Positions 1-8,836 of a stretch of 56,139 nt of DNA are shown here, piece after piece. Each line of letters opens with the position of its first letter. The first letter of the stretch is position 1. The stretch covers positions 12,398-68,536 of the forward strand of contig NZ_SMRU01000029.1 in the NCBI RefSeq assembly GCF_004354015.1, read 5' to 3'. The notes under the pieces were generated by a model, which worked only from the letters and a program-made list of their open reading frames with translations, made no database searches and was not told where the DNA came from. The DNA comes from Arthrobacter terricola. GTDB taxonomy: Bacteria > Actinomycetota > Actinomycetes > Actinomycetales > Micrococcaceae. A program made the translations under genes and the position numbers.

Positions 1-656
1 AGGATCTGGTCCTTCGTGAACTGCTTCTCGAGGCCGATGGCGAGCTTCATCTCCCGGAGTTTGTCGCTGATGCTCTTCTCGCCGTTGAGAACCACCTCGG
101 CGTCCTTCCCCTGGGCGATGAGGTTCTCGTTGAGCACGTTGGTCACGTACTGCTGGGTCAGTGTGGAAGCGCCTTGCCGGGCACCGCCGCTGTTCGTCAC
201 CAGGGCGCGCAGGATGCCGGTCGGGTCGATGCCTCCGTGCTGGTAGAAGCGGGAGTCCTCGATCGCTACGATCGCGTTCTTGATGTTGGGGGACATCTGG
301 TCAAGGGGAACCTGGGTGCGGTTCTCGTTGAACAGCGTCGCGATCTGGGACCCGTCCGCGGCGAGTACCCGCGTCACCTGCCCGGCGGGAGCTACAGTCA
401 GATCGCCGGGCAGTGCGTTGAAGAACTGGACCGAGCCGCTCGCCGTCACGCCCGTCATGGCCGCGGCGGGAACCATCAGCCCGGCCACGAGGACCCCGCA
501 GACCGCGCTCACGCCGAGGAAAACCAGGATCCGGCCGAGAACTGTTCCCGTGTCCAGGAGCGGGTTCCTGCCGGAGAAGGTCCTCGCCGGATTGGACCCG
601 GCACCGCGTGGGGGCACGCCTCGTTCACCGGGCAAAGGCCGAAATTGTTTCCGCAT
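1..656 (-). CDS. class A penicillin-binding protein, N-terminal part (cut by window edge)
   Basis: Peptidoglycan glycosyltransferase/transpeptidase; only the first 218 residues are inside the window. A cytoplasmic Arg-rich start is followed by one membrane segment at about residues 41-62 and then the GT51 glycosyltransferase domain. Its signature EDSRFYQHGG (catalytic Glu at about 133) and GASTLTQQYV (about 162-171) are both intact. The frame is open to base 1, so the transpeptidase domain lies outside. Start ATG at 656; an in-frame ATG two codons upstream (662) is an equal alternative, and neither has a good Shine-Dalgarno. It lies 40 bases after the ClC gene on the same strand and may be co-transcribed with it. 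Confidence 0.9.
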   Translation of the reverse strand, partial: MRKQFRPLPGERGVPPRGAGSNPARTFSGRNPLLDTGTVLGRILVFLGVSAVCGVLVAGLMVPAAAMTGVTASGSVQFFNALPGDLTVAPAGQVTRVLAADGSQIATLFNENRTQVPLDQMSPNIKNAIVAIEDSRFYQHGGIDPTGILRALVTNSGGARQGASTLTQQYVTNVLNENLIAQGKDAEVVLNGEKSISDKLREMKLAIGLEKQFTKDQI

Positions 657-702
657 GGACATATCAGGGGAGTGGACGGCGGGATCCCATTGCCGGCCGG
701 GG

Positions 703-2508
703 CTACGTTCCGGAGATGGCCGTTCCGCCTTTCGACGGGGGACCGGCGAGCAGGCGCAGGACGGTTGTCTGGTCGAGCCACCCTGTCAGGACGCCGTTCT
801 CATCGGTGACGGGGGTGCCGGCGCCGCCGGGGGAGTCCAGTACGAGGTCAAGAACGGATTCCAGGCTTGCCCCTCGCGGGGCGGTGCGTGGCATGTCGGC
901 GACGTGGGAGAGCAGCAGGTGTTCCACGTCGTCGTCGGTTGTCAGGATTTCCGAGAGGGAGTGGACGGTGACGACGCCGGTCAGCACCCCGTGCGGGTCG
1001 GTGACGGGAAGAGCGGGGTGTCTTCCGGCGAGCAGCGTGCGTGCTGCCTCGGTGACCGGCAGTCCGGCGGGCAGGGCCCGCACGCGGGTGTCCATGACGG
1101 CGTCCACGGTCACGGTGCGCAGCAGTTCGGTGCCGGGGTGTCGTTGCAGGTCGATGCCGCGGCGGCGCAGTTTCAGGGTGTAGATGGTGTCCCGGGAGAC
1201 GATTTTGGATACCCCGGACGCGACGACGATGGCCAGCATCAGGGGAAGGATGATGGAGTATTCGCCGGTGAGTTCGAACATGATGATCACGGCGGTGATC
1301 GGGGCCCTGGCGGCGCCGGCGAAAACGGCTCCCATGCCGACGAGCGCGAATGCCCCGACCTGGCCGTGCAGGGCCGGGTCCAGGAGGCCTGCAACTTCCC
1401 CGAACGTGGCTCCGAGCATGGCGCCGATGAACAACGATGGCGCGAAAACGCCGCCGGATCCTCCGATGCCGATGGTCAGGCTGGTGGCGATGATTATGCC
1501 TATGAGCAGGATCAGGAGGAATCCGACGGCGTAGCTGCCTGCCACCCCGGCCTGCAGGACCGGGTAGCCCACCCCGTACATCTGTGGCAGGACCAGCAGC
1601 AAGGATCCCAGCAACAGGCCGCCGACGGCGGGGCGGAGCCATTCGGGCCCGCGCCAGGCCCAGTCGCACAGGTCCTCGATCCAGTACAGCACCCGGGTGA
1701 AACCGATGCCGGCTCCGGCCGCCAGCAGGCCGAGCAGGATGAACAGCGGGTACTCGAACGCCGAGGAGACGTGGAAGGCGGGCAGGTTCAGGAAGGCCTG
1801 GTCTCCCAGGAAGGTCCTGCCGATGATCGACGCGGTGACCGAGGCGAGCACGACGGCGCCGAACGGGCCGGCCGCGAAATCGGGCAGCAGCAGCTCCAGG
1901 GCAAAGAACACCCCGGCGATCGGGGCGTTGAAGGTCGCGGCGATCCCGCCGGCGGCGCCACAAGCCACGAGCGTCCGGACCCGGGATGCGGGCAGGCGGA
2001 GCGTCCGGGCCAGCCAGGACCCCAGGGCCGAACCGATCTGCACGATGGGTCCTTCCCGGCCCACTGACCCTCCGGAGCCGATGCAGACCGCCGAGGCCAG
2101 GGCCTTGACGACGGCGACCCTGCCCTTGATGCGCCCTCCGTGCTGGCTGACCGCATACATGACTTCCGGGACGCCGTGGCCCCGGGCTTCGGGTGCGAAG
2201 CGCCGCACCAGCGGCCCGTACAGCAAGCCTCCTGCAGCCGGTGCCAGGACGACGAAGGCGGCTCCGAGCCACGGCAGCCATGGATGGGAGCGATCTCCGT
2301 GCACGGCCGAGTAGTCCGCCGTCCCGCTGAAGAACAGCGTCGCTGCGGTGATCAGCCAGCGGAAAGCGACCGCCGCGAACCCGGCCCCCGCTCCGACCAC
2401 GACCGCCATGGCCACCAGCTGGTAGGAGGAACCTGCGAAGGCTTTCCACAGCAGGGCGGCAGGCGCCGGCCGGAACCAGCTGGAGGATGGCGCGGACTGC
2501 GTGCTCAC
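703..2508 (-). CDS. ClC-family chloride/anion transporter with C-terminal CBS pair
   Basis: Multi-pass membrane protein of about 601 residues. The ClC core shows a GHGVPE motif (in place of the classical GSGIPE), GREGP with the gating glutamate, and GGVFAPSLF (GxFxP class). The last ~160 residues hold two CBS repeats, which in this family bind nucleotides and regulate transport. GTG start at 2508 was chosen because GGAG lies 7 bases upstream; the frame stays open into the divergent MarR gene, but that extension is very unlike a ClC N-terminus. It shares a short divergent promoter region with marR, which holds a palindromic operator, so MarR control is likely. The Ser-to-His change in the first motif means anion specificity should not be assumed to be chloride. 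Confidence 0.93.
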   Translation of the reverse strand: MSTQSAPSSSWFRPAPAALLWKAFAGSSYQLVAMAVVVGAGAGFAAVAFRWLITAATLFFSGTADYSAVHGDRSHPWLPWLGAAFVVLAPAAGGLLYGPLVRRFAPEARGHGVPEVMYAVSQHGGRIKGRVAVVKALASAVCIGSGGSVGREGPIVQIGSALGSWLARTLRLPASRVRTLVACGAAGGIAATFNAPIAGVFFALELLLPDFAAGPFGAVVLASVTASIIGRTFLGDQAFLNLPAFHVSSAFEYPLFILLGLLAAGAGIGFTRVLYWIEDLCDWAWRGPEWLRPAVGGLLLGSLLLVLPQMYGVGYPVLQAGVAGSYAVGFLLILLIGIIIATSLTIGIGGSGGVFAPSLFIGAMLGATFGEVAGLLDPALHGQVGAFALVGMGAVFAGAARAPITAVIIMFELTGEYSIILPLMLAIVVASGVSKIVSRDTIYTLKLRRRGIDLQRHPGTELLRTVTVDAVMDTRVRALPAGLPVTEAARTLLAGRHPALPVTDPHGVLTGVVTVHSLSEILTTDDDVEHLLLSHVADMPRTAPRGASLESVLDLVLDSPGGAGTPVTDENGVLTGWLDQTTVLRLLAGPPSKGGTAISGT

Positions 2509-2527
2509 GGAACACTCCGATACATGA

Positions 2528-2555
2528 CTTGATACAACATATGTATTATGACAAG
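2528..2555. promoter_or_regulatory. palindromic operator between clc and marR
   Basis: AT-rich inverted repeat with outer arms CTTG/CAAG and inner arms GATAC/GTAT around a central ACATATGT. It sits between the ClC start and the marR ATG, overlapping the marR start. Size and symmetry fit a MarR dimer site; autoregulation is inferred. Confidence 0.6.
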
Positions 2556-3066
2556 TGTGAATGCTACCACCGCTTCCCCGAAGGATCCCCCCGGCCGCGG
2601 GACCATCCGGCACGATGATGCCGCACTGCAGGGCACTTTGACGGCCTCCCGGGCGTTGCTCGGCGTGATCGCCCGTTCACTGGCACCCGTGATGGATTCG
2701 GTGACGTTGCCGCAGTTCCGGGTCCTGGTGGTCCTGTCCAACTTCGGTCCGCTGCGGATGGGCGAGCTGGCCGCGCATCTGGGCGCCAACCAGTCCAGCT
2801 TCAGCCGGTTCGCCGACCGGATGGTTTCCGGTGGGTTGATCGAACGCTCAGCCAGTCCGGGGAGCCGGCGCGAGATCCTGATTTCCTTGACCGGCAAAGG
2901 CCAGCAGGTCTACGCCGAAGTGACCGATGCCCGGCGCAGGGAGATCTCGATTGTCCTGGAGAGGCTTTCGGCTGCGGAGCTGGAGGCGGTCCGGACCGGT
3001 TTCGAGGTCTTTGCCCGTGCCGCGGGGGAGCCGGCTGCTGACGAGACCCTCATCCTGGGCATTTAG
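2548..3066 (+). CDS. MarR-family transcriptional regulator
   Basis: 172-residue winged-helix repressor. The helix-turn-helix region (about 60-110) reads LPQFRVLVVL, MGELAAHLGANQSSFSR and LIERSASPGSRREILISLT, the usual MarR recognition helix and wing. No Shine-Dalgarno precedes the ATG, which overlaps the operator, so the mRNA may be leaderless. An in-frame GTG three codons later is an alternative start. It is followed immediately by ctaG on the same strand, suggesting one transcript for regulator, ctaG, ccdA and the SCO/TlpA gene, and it is divergent from the ClC gene. The ligand is unknown; redox or antimicrobial signals are common in the family. Confidence 0.92.
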   Translation: MTSVNATTASPKDPPGRGTIRHDDAALQGTLTASRALLGVIARSLAPVMDSVTLPQFRVLVVLSNFGPLRMGELAAHLGANQSSFSRFADRMVSGGLIERSASPGSRREILISLTGKGQQVYAEVTDARRREISIVLERLSAAELEAVRTGFEVFARAAGEPAADETLILGI

Positions 3067-3125
3067 GAATGGGACCGCGCTTGCCAGGTATGCCCGTTCC
3101 CGGTGCGGGGGATCAGGGCACGGTC

Positions 3126-4100
3126 ATGACCGGTCCGATGTGGATGCCTGCCCGGCCGCCAAGTCTTGGACGGGTGCTGGCCTGGCATCCTCAGCCTGTC
3201 CCGGTCCTGCCCTGGCTCGTGCTGCTCCTGTTCGTGCTCTATGGTGCCGGTGTCTTCGTCCTGTACCGGCGCGGGGTCCGGTGGCCGGTCGGACGGATGC
3301 TCTGGTGGTTTCTGGGACTGGCAACCGTCCTGGCAGTCACAGCCACCGGAATCGAGGGCTACGGGATGGAACTGTTCAGCATCCACATGCTCCAGCACAT
3401 GGTCCTGAACATGCTCGCCCCCGTCTTCCTGGTCCTCGGAGCCCCCGTAACGCTTCTGCTCAGGGCCCTGCCCGCCGGCCGGGGACGCCGCGGTACCGCC
3501 CGCAGGATCCTGCTGGGACTACTCCACAGCAGGCCCGCGGCCCTCGTCATGCATCCACTGGTGACGTTTTTCCTGTTCATCACGAGCCTGTACGGGCTGT
3601 ATTTCACCCCGGCCTTCGACTACCTGATGCGCACCTGGTGGGGACACAACCTGATGCTCATCCATTTCCTGGTCATCGGCTTCATCTATTTCTGGGGGAT
3701 CATGGGCGTCGACCCGTCCCCGCGGACACCCAGGGCCGGCCTGCGCGGGGCCGCACGGCCCGTGCTGCCCGTGCTTGAACTGGCCGCGACCGCACCCTTT
3801 CACGCGTTCTTCGGCGTCGTCGTCATGATGTCAACGACCTTGCTGGTCAGCTTCTACAGCATGCCGATACCCCGGTGGAACCTTTCCCCACTGTCGGACC
3901 AGGCCACCGGCGGGGGCATCGCCTGGGGAATCACGGAACTGCCCACCCTCCTTGTCCTGGGAGTGCTCGTGGTGAGATGGCAACGATCGGACCGGCGCGC
4001 CGCCCGGGCCGCGGAGCGGCGCCCCTCCACCTACTGCGACAAGGAACTGGCCGACTACAACGCCTACCTGCACTCGCTGCACAACAACACCAGGCGGTGA
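3126..4100 (+). CDS. ctaG: CtaG-type cytochrome c oxidase assembly protein
   Basis: Integral membrane protein of about 324 residues with around seven hydrophobic segments. The HMLQHM motif at about 87-92 and the later HNLMLIHFL and APFHAFFG histidines match the caa3-type CtaG family, which helps supply copper to haem-copper oxidases. ATG 3126 is preferred (CAGGG about 8 bases upstream and the usual 'P-x-W-x-P' N-terminus); an earlier in-frame ATG at 3069, just after marR, is possible. It is followed one base later by ccdA, so the genes are probably translationally coupled. Confidence 0.9.
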   Translation: MTGPMWMPARPPSLGRVLAWHPQPVPVLPWLVLLLFVLYGAGVFVLYRRGVRWPVGRMLWWFLGLATVLAVTATGIEGYGMELFSIHMLQHMVLNMLAPVFLVLGAPVTLLLRALPAGRGRRGTARRILLGLLHSRPAALVMHPLVTFFLFITSLYGLYFTPAFDYLMRTWWGHNLMLIHFLVIGFIYFWGIMGVDPSPRTPRAGLRGAARPVLPVLELAATAPFHAFFGVVVMMSTTLLVSFYSMPIPRWNLSPLSDQATGGGIAWGITELPTLLVLGVLVVRWQRSDRRAARAAERRPSTYCDKELADYNAYLHSLHNNTRR

Positions 4101-4101
4101 G

Positions 4102-5008
4102 ATGACGCTCAGCAGCACCGGATCCGGTTCCGGACCGGCTTTCTATGCCTTCACGCTCGGGCTCGTCGCGGCCCTGAACCCGTGCGGGTTCCCGATGCTT
4201 CCGGCCTGGCTGGCGCTTTTTTCCGGCCCCCGCACCGGCCGCCCGGCCTCGGTCGCCGGCGCGCTGCGCGCAGGCGCCGCCGTCAGCACCGGGTTCGTCG
4301 CCGTGTTCGGGGTACTCGGGCTCGTGTTCGAAGCCGGAGCCACGCTCGCCACCGGCTGGCTGCCCCCGCTCATGGCCGCAGCGGGCATCGCGATGGCTGT
4401 CGCAGGGGTTTCCACCCTCTCCGGACACCCCCCCTGTCCTGCGGCTGCCTGCCCCGCGGCTGCGTCCGGGACGGTCCTTGCCGGCCATGGTCCTCTACGG
4501 GGTGATCTACGCGCTCGGGTCCCTGAGTTGTTCCTTGCCGCTCTTCCTGGCCTCGGTCGCAGGGTCCTTCACGGGGCACGGCTTCCTCGGCGGGCTGTGG
4601 ACCTACCTTGCCTACGCCCTGGGCATGGGCCTCTTGATCACCGCAGCCGCGGTGATCACCACCGTGCTCGGGACCACCGCACTGCGGCATGCCGGACGCG
4701 CCGGCCGCTGGCTCCCGGCGATCTCGGGAACCACGCTGATCCTGTCGGGGGCCTACCTGGCCTATTACTGGCTGGCCGAACTGCTGGATCCGGCCGGCAG
4801 CCCGCCGCTGGCAGCGTTCGTCCAACAGGCCCCGGGATGGGTGGCCACCCGGATCGCCGCCCACCCGACCGGCTCCGCGCTGGTGCTGGGCGTTCTCGTG
4901 CTCGGCCCGATCGCCGTCGTCACCGCCCGGATCCTTGCGCAACCGCACGAGCCTCCCAGTCTGCCGCAACCCACGTCCGAGTCCGGGAAAAGGAATACCA
5001 GCCAATGA
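4102..5008 (+). pseudogene. ccdA: CcdA/DsbD-like thiol-disulfide transporter, frameshifted
   Basis: Membrane protein that carries reducing power across the membrane for cytochrome c and copper-protein maturation. The first half starts at ATG 4102 and contains LNPCGFPMLPAW (first redox Cys). The second half continues in the next frame with VLYGVIYALGSLSCSLPLFL (second Cys). The switch maps to a run of seven C at 4428-4434: removing one C restores a single frame reading from TLSGHPPVLRLPAP into the second half. The total length, 907 bases, is one more than a multiple of three. This may be a sequencing error, a true mutation or a slippery tract. The end overlaps the next ATG (ATGA at 5005-5008). 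Confidence 0.85.
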
Positions 5009-6252
5009 AAACCACCCCGCCCCCCGCAGGCCCGGCACCCGTCGGCCCAGCCCCCGCCGGTCCGGCACCGCGGCGAAAGCGCCTCATCGTGGCCGCGATC
5101 TGGGCCTTGGCCGGGCTGTCCGTCGCCGCGTCCCTGGCCGGGATCCTCCTGACGGCCGGTGCCCGGCCCGGACCGCCCGCACGTGCCGTCGGCACCGGAG
5201 AGCCGGGCATCACCGCCGCCACCGCGCAACTGCTGCAACTGGACAATCTGCCTGTCCCGCTGGACGCCGCCCCGGACTTCACCCTCACCGACCAGCACTC
5301 CAAGCCGGTCGCCCTTTCCCAATACCGGGGCAAGGCCGTCGTGCTCTCCTTCAACGACGACGAATGCGAAGACCTCTGCACGCTCCTGGCCCAGGACGTC
5401 GCCCAGGCAAACCATGACCTCGGGTCCAACGCGGCCAACGTAGTCTTCCTCTCCGTGAACGCCAACACCGCCCACCCCGCGGTCGAGGAAGTCAGGTCCT
5501 GGACCGAGGACCATGGGCTGGGCGCCGAACCGAACTGGGTCTTTGGCACAGGCACCCCTGCCCAGCTCACCGCCGTCGCCTCCAGCTACCACGTGCCGGT
5601 GGGCATTGACCCGGCGACCCACGACGTCGTCCACGGATCCGAACTGTTCTTCATCGACCCTGCGGGCAAGGAAGCAGCGATCGGCCAATTCGGCACCGCA
5701 TCGGCCAATACCGCACTCTTCGCCCGCGGCATGGCCCAAATGGCCCTCGACCTCGTCCCCGGCCATGCGGGCACCTCCGTCGGCGGACCTGCCCCTTCCG
5801 GCACGGCCGCCGCGGAACCCGCCGCTCTAGGCCAGCCCGCCCCTGGCTTCACCCTGCCAGGGCTCGATAGTGCCGCCACCCGGACGTCCCTGGAAACCAC
5901 GAAAGGCAAGTACCGGGTGGTCAATTTCTGGTCCGGCACTTGCAGCGCCTGCGTGACGGAAATGCCCCGGCTGCAACAGGCACACCAGGACCTGGGGTCC
6001 TCCGTGGCATTCATCGGGATCGATGTCGCCGACCCCGCCGGCCCTGCAGCGGCTCTCGCCGCACGCAGCGGCGCCACCTACCCCCTGCTCGCCGACACCA
6101 GCGGCAGCACCGCGGGCGCCTACCAAATACCCGGGCTGCCCTTCACCGCCATCATCGCCCCGGACGGCACCCTGCTCGTCCGCCACCCGGGAACCTTCAC
6201 CGCCGAACAACTCGAATACATCCTCCACACCCTCCAAAACAACCCGGACTGA
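5005..6252 (+). CDS. membrane-anchored SCO1/SenC-like plus TlpA-like thioredoxin fusion
   Basis: 415 residues with two redox domains on one anchor. A Pro-rich cytoplasmic start (repeated GPAPAGPAP) leads to one membrane segment at about 27-50. Domain 1 (about 85-250) is SCO-like: a CEDLC pair (Cys121, Cys125; CxxxC) and the copper-ligand-like His210 in VVHGSELFFID. Domain 2 (about 275-415) is TlpA-like with CSAC (Cys313, Cys316) and the cis-proline loop GLPFT. SCO proteins load copper into oxidase subunit II and TlpA keeps such cysteines reduced, so the fusion matches its neighbours CtaG and CcdA. Start ATG overlaps the ccdA stop. Confidence 0.92.
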   Translation: MKTTPPPAGPAPVGPAPAGPAPRRKRLIVAAIWALAGLSVAASLAGILLTAGARPGPPARAVGTGEPGITAATAQLLQLDNLPVPLDAAPDFTLTDQHSKPVALSQYRGKAVVLSFNDDECEDLCTLLAQDVAQANHDLGSNAANVVFLSVNANTAHPAVEEVRSWTEDHGLGAEPNWVFGTGTPAQLTAVASSYHVPVGIDPATHDVVHGSELFFIDPAGKEAAIGQFGTASANTALFARGMAQMALDLVPGHAGTSVGGPAPSGTAAAEPAALGQPAPGFTLPGLDSAATRTSLETTKGKYRVVNFWSGTCSACVTEMPRLQQAHQDLGSSVAFIGIDVADPAGPAAALAARSGATYPLLADTSGSTAGAYQIPGLPFTAIIAPDGTLLVRHPGTFTAEQLEYILHTLQNNPD

Positions 6253-6287
6253 CGTCCCCGTCCCGCCCCGCGAGCGCCACCCGGGAC

Positions 6288-7478
6288 TTATTTTGCGATC
6301 CTGCCCACGATCCGGCGGGCCACGATCCGGTCGATCCCGGGGATGTGGGTTGCCCGGATGATCCACCGGCGGAGCAGGCGCTGTGTCCGGTTTGCCGGCA
6401 GGAACGACCGGGCGGCGCGGCGGCCGGCGGCCTGTGCCTCCTCCACCGTGGGTTTCCAACGCTGCTCGAACCGGGCCAGGGCCGGGCCGATATCCTCGGG
6501 CGAGGCCACGGGGCCGAGGCTATCCCCCAGGAGTGCGGAACCGGCAATGGCGAGCGATCCGCCCTGGCCGGCCAGGAGTGACACGGCACCGCAGGCATCC
6601 CCGACAAGGACGGTCCGGCCCTTCCGCCAGCCGGGCATGAGGATCTGGGCGACAACATCGTCGTAGGGATGCTCCGGGCATAATTCCAGCAGCCGGTCCA
6701 CCGAGTGTCCGAGCCCCGTGAACTCGCGGCGCAGCCGCTCCCGCGGGCTCCCGGACGGCAGGGGCGCTGCGGGGCTCGAGGCCTCCCTGTAGACCATGAA
6801 TGCCGCCACCTGATCGGAGCGGAGGCTGTAGAGCCCGGCGGTCCGCCCGAGGCTGTCGGTGAGGACGAACCGATCCCGGAAGCGGTCATTCAACTCCGGG
6901 TCCGTGACGATGAACGCGGCAGCGCGCATCCCCAAAGGACGCAGAAACTCTTCTTCACCGCCGAACACCTGGGCGCGCACTTGCGAATGGATGCCGTCGG
7001 CGCCGATGAGGACATCTGCAGCGAACGTACGGTCCGGCGAGCCGGCGACGGCGACCCGCACGCCGCCGTCGTTGTCCTCCCACACCCGTGAAACCGGGGA
7101 CCCGTAGTTCACCCGCACCCGGCCCGAAGGAACGTCCCCGAGCGCGGCGAGGGCCACGCGTTCCATGTCCGGGCGCAACAGGCTCAGGACGTTCCCGCCG
7201 GCAAGCCGGGCGAACCGGTCATAATCGAGGCTGGCAACAGGGTGTCCTTGCAGATCGACATACTCGGCGGCCTCGACGTGGTAGGCAACGGCTGCGAGCC
7301 GCGGGTAGAGGCCGATCCTCTCCGAGGCCTCCACACCCGGACCAAAGAAATCCATCATGTAGCCGTCCGGGCGCGGACGGAAGGACTTCTCCAGGACCTC
7401 AACATCCCAGCCGGCCAATCCGAGTTGACGGGCCGCGACAAGACCCGCAATGCCGGCACCGACCACCACAGCCTTCAT
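6288..7478 (-). CDS. FAD-dependent monooxygenase (aromatic hydroxylase-type)
   Basis: 396 residues. The N-terminal VVVGAGIAGLVAARQLGLAG is the Rossmann GxGxxG motif, followed by the family's DG motif in DVLIGADGIHSQVR and the FAD ribityl-binding GD motif in VLVGDACGAVSLLAGQGGS. It belongs to the FAD_binding_3 class, which hydroxylates aromatic or polyketide-like substrates with NAD(P)H and oxygen. ATG 7478 sits just before the Rossmann strand with GGGGCGGGGC upstream; a TTG 11 codons earlier lacks a ribosome site. It converges on the SCO/TlpA gene with only 35 bases between. The substrate cannot be told from sequence. Confidence 0.9.
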   Translation of the reverse strand: MKAVVVGAGIAGLVAARQLGLAGWDVEVLEKSFRPRPDGYMMDFFGPGVEASERIGLYPRLAAVAYHVEAAEYVDLQGHPVASLDYDRFARLAGGNVLSLLRPDMERVALAALGDVPSGRVRVNYGSPVSRVWEDNDGGVRVAVAGSPDRTFAADVLIGADGIHSQVRAQVFGGEEEFLRPLGMRAAAFIVTDPELNDRFRDRFVLTDSLGRTAGLYSLRSDQVAAFMVYREASSPAAPLPSGSPRERLRREFTGLGHSVDRLLELCPEHPYDDVVAQILMPGWRKGRTVLVGDACGAVSLLAGQGGSLAIAGSALLGDSLGPVASPEDIGPALARFEQRWKPTVEEAQAAGRRAARSFLPANRTQRLLRRWIIRATHIPGIDRIVARRIVGRIAK

Positions 7479-8024
7479 GCCCCGCCCCGAACCCTCGGAT
7501 GAGCCTGACAAAGGAGCCCGGCTGGAAGCACACGAGTTCCACTGACAGCCCCTTGCCCATTCTTGAGCTTTACCTGCCAGTCCAGAGCCCCGGAATTCCG
7601 CCTCGCACGAAGGCCAGGATCCTGGACGCGAACGGCAGTCCCGTTACGGCAAGAAGAAGGCCGTGCCTTCATGTCCGGCCCGGCCCCCGGCTCCGGACGC
7701 GGGGAATCCGGCCCGGAAGCTTCAGCCGCAGAACCCGTCCGGACAAACCGCAAGGATGTTCCGCTCAACCGGACATCGTCCGACAAGGTTCCAACGGGCT
7801 GATGAGGTCACAGCGTCTTGCCATGGATGGGTGCGGCCCGCTCTTGCGGGACAAAACGGGGGAGCGCCGGGCTGTCATCAGCGCGTCGACCATCATGTGA
7901 CCATCGCGGAGCAGCCCGGACAGCCCAGGACGCTGCACCGGGATCTGAAGCACTGTTGTAGTCCAACAACAGGACCGGCGTGCCTGACCACCCCGGGCAC
8001 AACGGCGGGTGGGAAGATGTCCCC
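7479..8024. other. gene-poor stretch with one inverted repeat
   Basis: No convincing gene; open frames here lack ribosome sites and recognisable residues. At 7953-7972 there is an exact inverted repeat CTGTTGT/ACAACAG around a 6-base spacer, about 50 bases before the small gene at 8025; it may be an operator for it. Confidence 0.4.
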
Positions 8025-8195
8025 ATGGAAGTGTTGCTCGCCATTGGTCCGATGACAGGCCCGGACGAAAGCGACGATCCCGCGCAGCATCGGCAGGTAA
8101 CGGCCGAAGACGAGGATTATGAAACCGCGCTGGCCCGTGCCCGCGGTTTGGTGCCGGAAGGCTTCCGCGTCCTCCACATCCGCACTGATCGGTAA
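8025..8195 (+). CDS. small acidic hypothetical protein (56 aa)
   Basis: Short acidic protein (MEVLLAIGPMTG... LVPEGFRVLHIRTDR). The ATG at 8025 has GGGAAG about 8 bases upstream. The C-terminal part, ARARGLVPEGFRVLHIR, looks like a compact alpha/beta element that I have seen as a type in Arthrobacter small proteins, but I cannot name a family. An inverted repeat lies about 50 bases upstream. It precedes the convergent heat-shock regulator. Function unknown. Confidence 0.5.
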   Translation: MEVLLAIGPMTGPDESDDPAQHRQVTAEDEDYETALARARGLVPEGFRVLHIRTDR

Positions 8196-8384
8196 CCTCA
8201 AGCCCCGTATCCGGTTCAGGACCCCGGTACTCGTCAGCCGCCGATTTGTTCAAAGACCGGCCGCCTCGGTCTGGACCTACTCCGACGGTTGCATCCGGAG
8301 TTCGGCGGTCAGGGCAGGGCCTTCTAGTCCCCGGGGCCTCGGTTCGACCGTCCAGGATGCGCCCCGGCCAAGGTCAAGGTCGCA

Positions 8385-8705
8385 TCATTTCCTGGGCGGG
8401 GACGGTGCGGTGTCCCGGGCGGCGTTCGCTGACCTGAGCTCCCCCTCGATGCGCCGGTTGTCGGCTTCCAGGATCAGGACAATCCGGATGCCGGCCAGGT
8501 TCAGTCCCAGGTCCAGCAGCTCACCGATCCGTCGCAAGGTCACGAGATCGTCCGCGCTGTACTGACGGGTCCCGCCCAGGGTCCTGCCCGGTTCCAGCAA
8601 GCCCTTGCGCTCATAGAGCCGGAGGTTCTGCTGCCCCATGCCCACCAGCTCGGCGGCGACCGAAATCGCGTACACACCCCTCCCGGGGTCCCCGGCCCGG
8701 CCCAT
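8385..8705 (-). CDS. MerR-family regulator, HspR-like
   Basis: 106-residue MerR-type DNA-binding protein. The core YAISVAAELVGMGQQNLRLYERKGLL is the winged helix, ending in the diagnostic RLYERKGLL, followed by TRQYSADDLVTLRRIGELLDLGLNLAGI. No C-terminal cysteine or metal site is seen, which fits HspR-type heat-shock regulators rather than metal sensors. ATG 8705 is chosen because GGAGG lies 6 bases upstream; an ATG 13 codons earlier has none. It is divergent from hsp20, and a palindrome lies between them, so repression of hsp20 is a good inference. Confidence 0.88.
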   Translation of the reverse strand: MGRAGDPGRGVYAISVAAELVGMGQQNLRLYERKGLLEPGRTLGGTRQYSADDLVTLRRIGELLDLGLNLAGIRIVLILEADNRRIEGELRSANAARDTAPSPPRK

Positions 8706-8734
8706 CGGAACCTCCAATTCCACGAAAACCACCC

Positions 8735-8763
8735 TTGCAGTCATACATACCCGGTGCTATAAA
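8735..8763 (+). promoter_or_regulatory. sigma70-type promoter of hsp20
   Basis: TTGCAG at 8735-8740, 17-base spacer, TATAAA at 8758-8763: near-consensus spacing and boxes, reading toward hsp20. The region is strikingly AT-rich for this sequence. Confidence 0.65.
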
Positions 8764-8773
8764 AAATATACAT

Positions 8774-8793
8774 CAGCCGATATAGATCGGCTG
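8774..8793. promoter_or_regulatory. perfect palindrome downstream of the hsp20 promoter
   Basis: CAGCCGAT and ATCGGCTG separated by ATAG. It lies about 10-30 bases after the -10 box and before the hsp20 ribosome site, so a bound dimer would block transcription. It does not resemble the classical HAIR element (CTTGAGT-N7-ACTCAAG) of Streptomyces HspR. It could also fold as an RNA hairpin. Confidence 0.6.
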
Positions 8794-8836
8794 GTTTTAC
8801 AAGGAAAATACTGCGATCTGCAAGGAGTGACAGACC

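Noticed and set aside
280..2067. Long plus-strand open frame across the PBP/ClC region
   Set aside because: Antisense shadow of the high-GC ClC gene; composition is low-complexity and no domain is visible, whereas the minus strand encodes clear ClC and GT51 motifs.
4102..6252. One long open frame that would fuse ccdA with the SCO/TlpA protein
   Set aside because: The middle (about 4480-5004) has no CcdA character in that frame; the true CcdA second half lies in the next frame and the SCO/TlpA gene has its own start at 5005.
8774..8793. HAIR element of HspR
   Set aside because: The palindrome does not match CTTGAGT-N7-ACTCAAG; recorded only as an uncharacterised palindrome.
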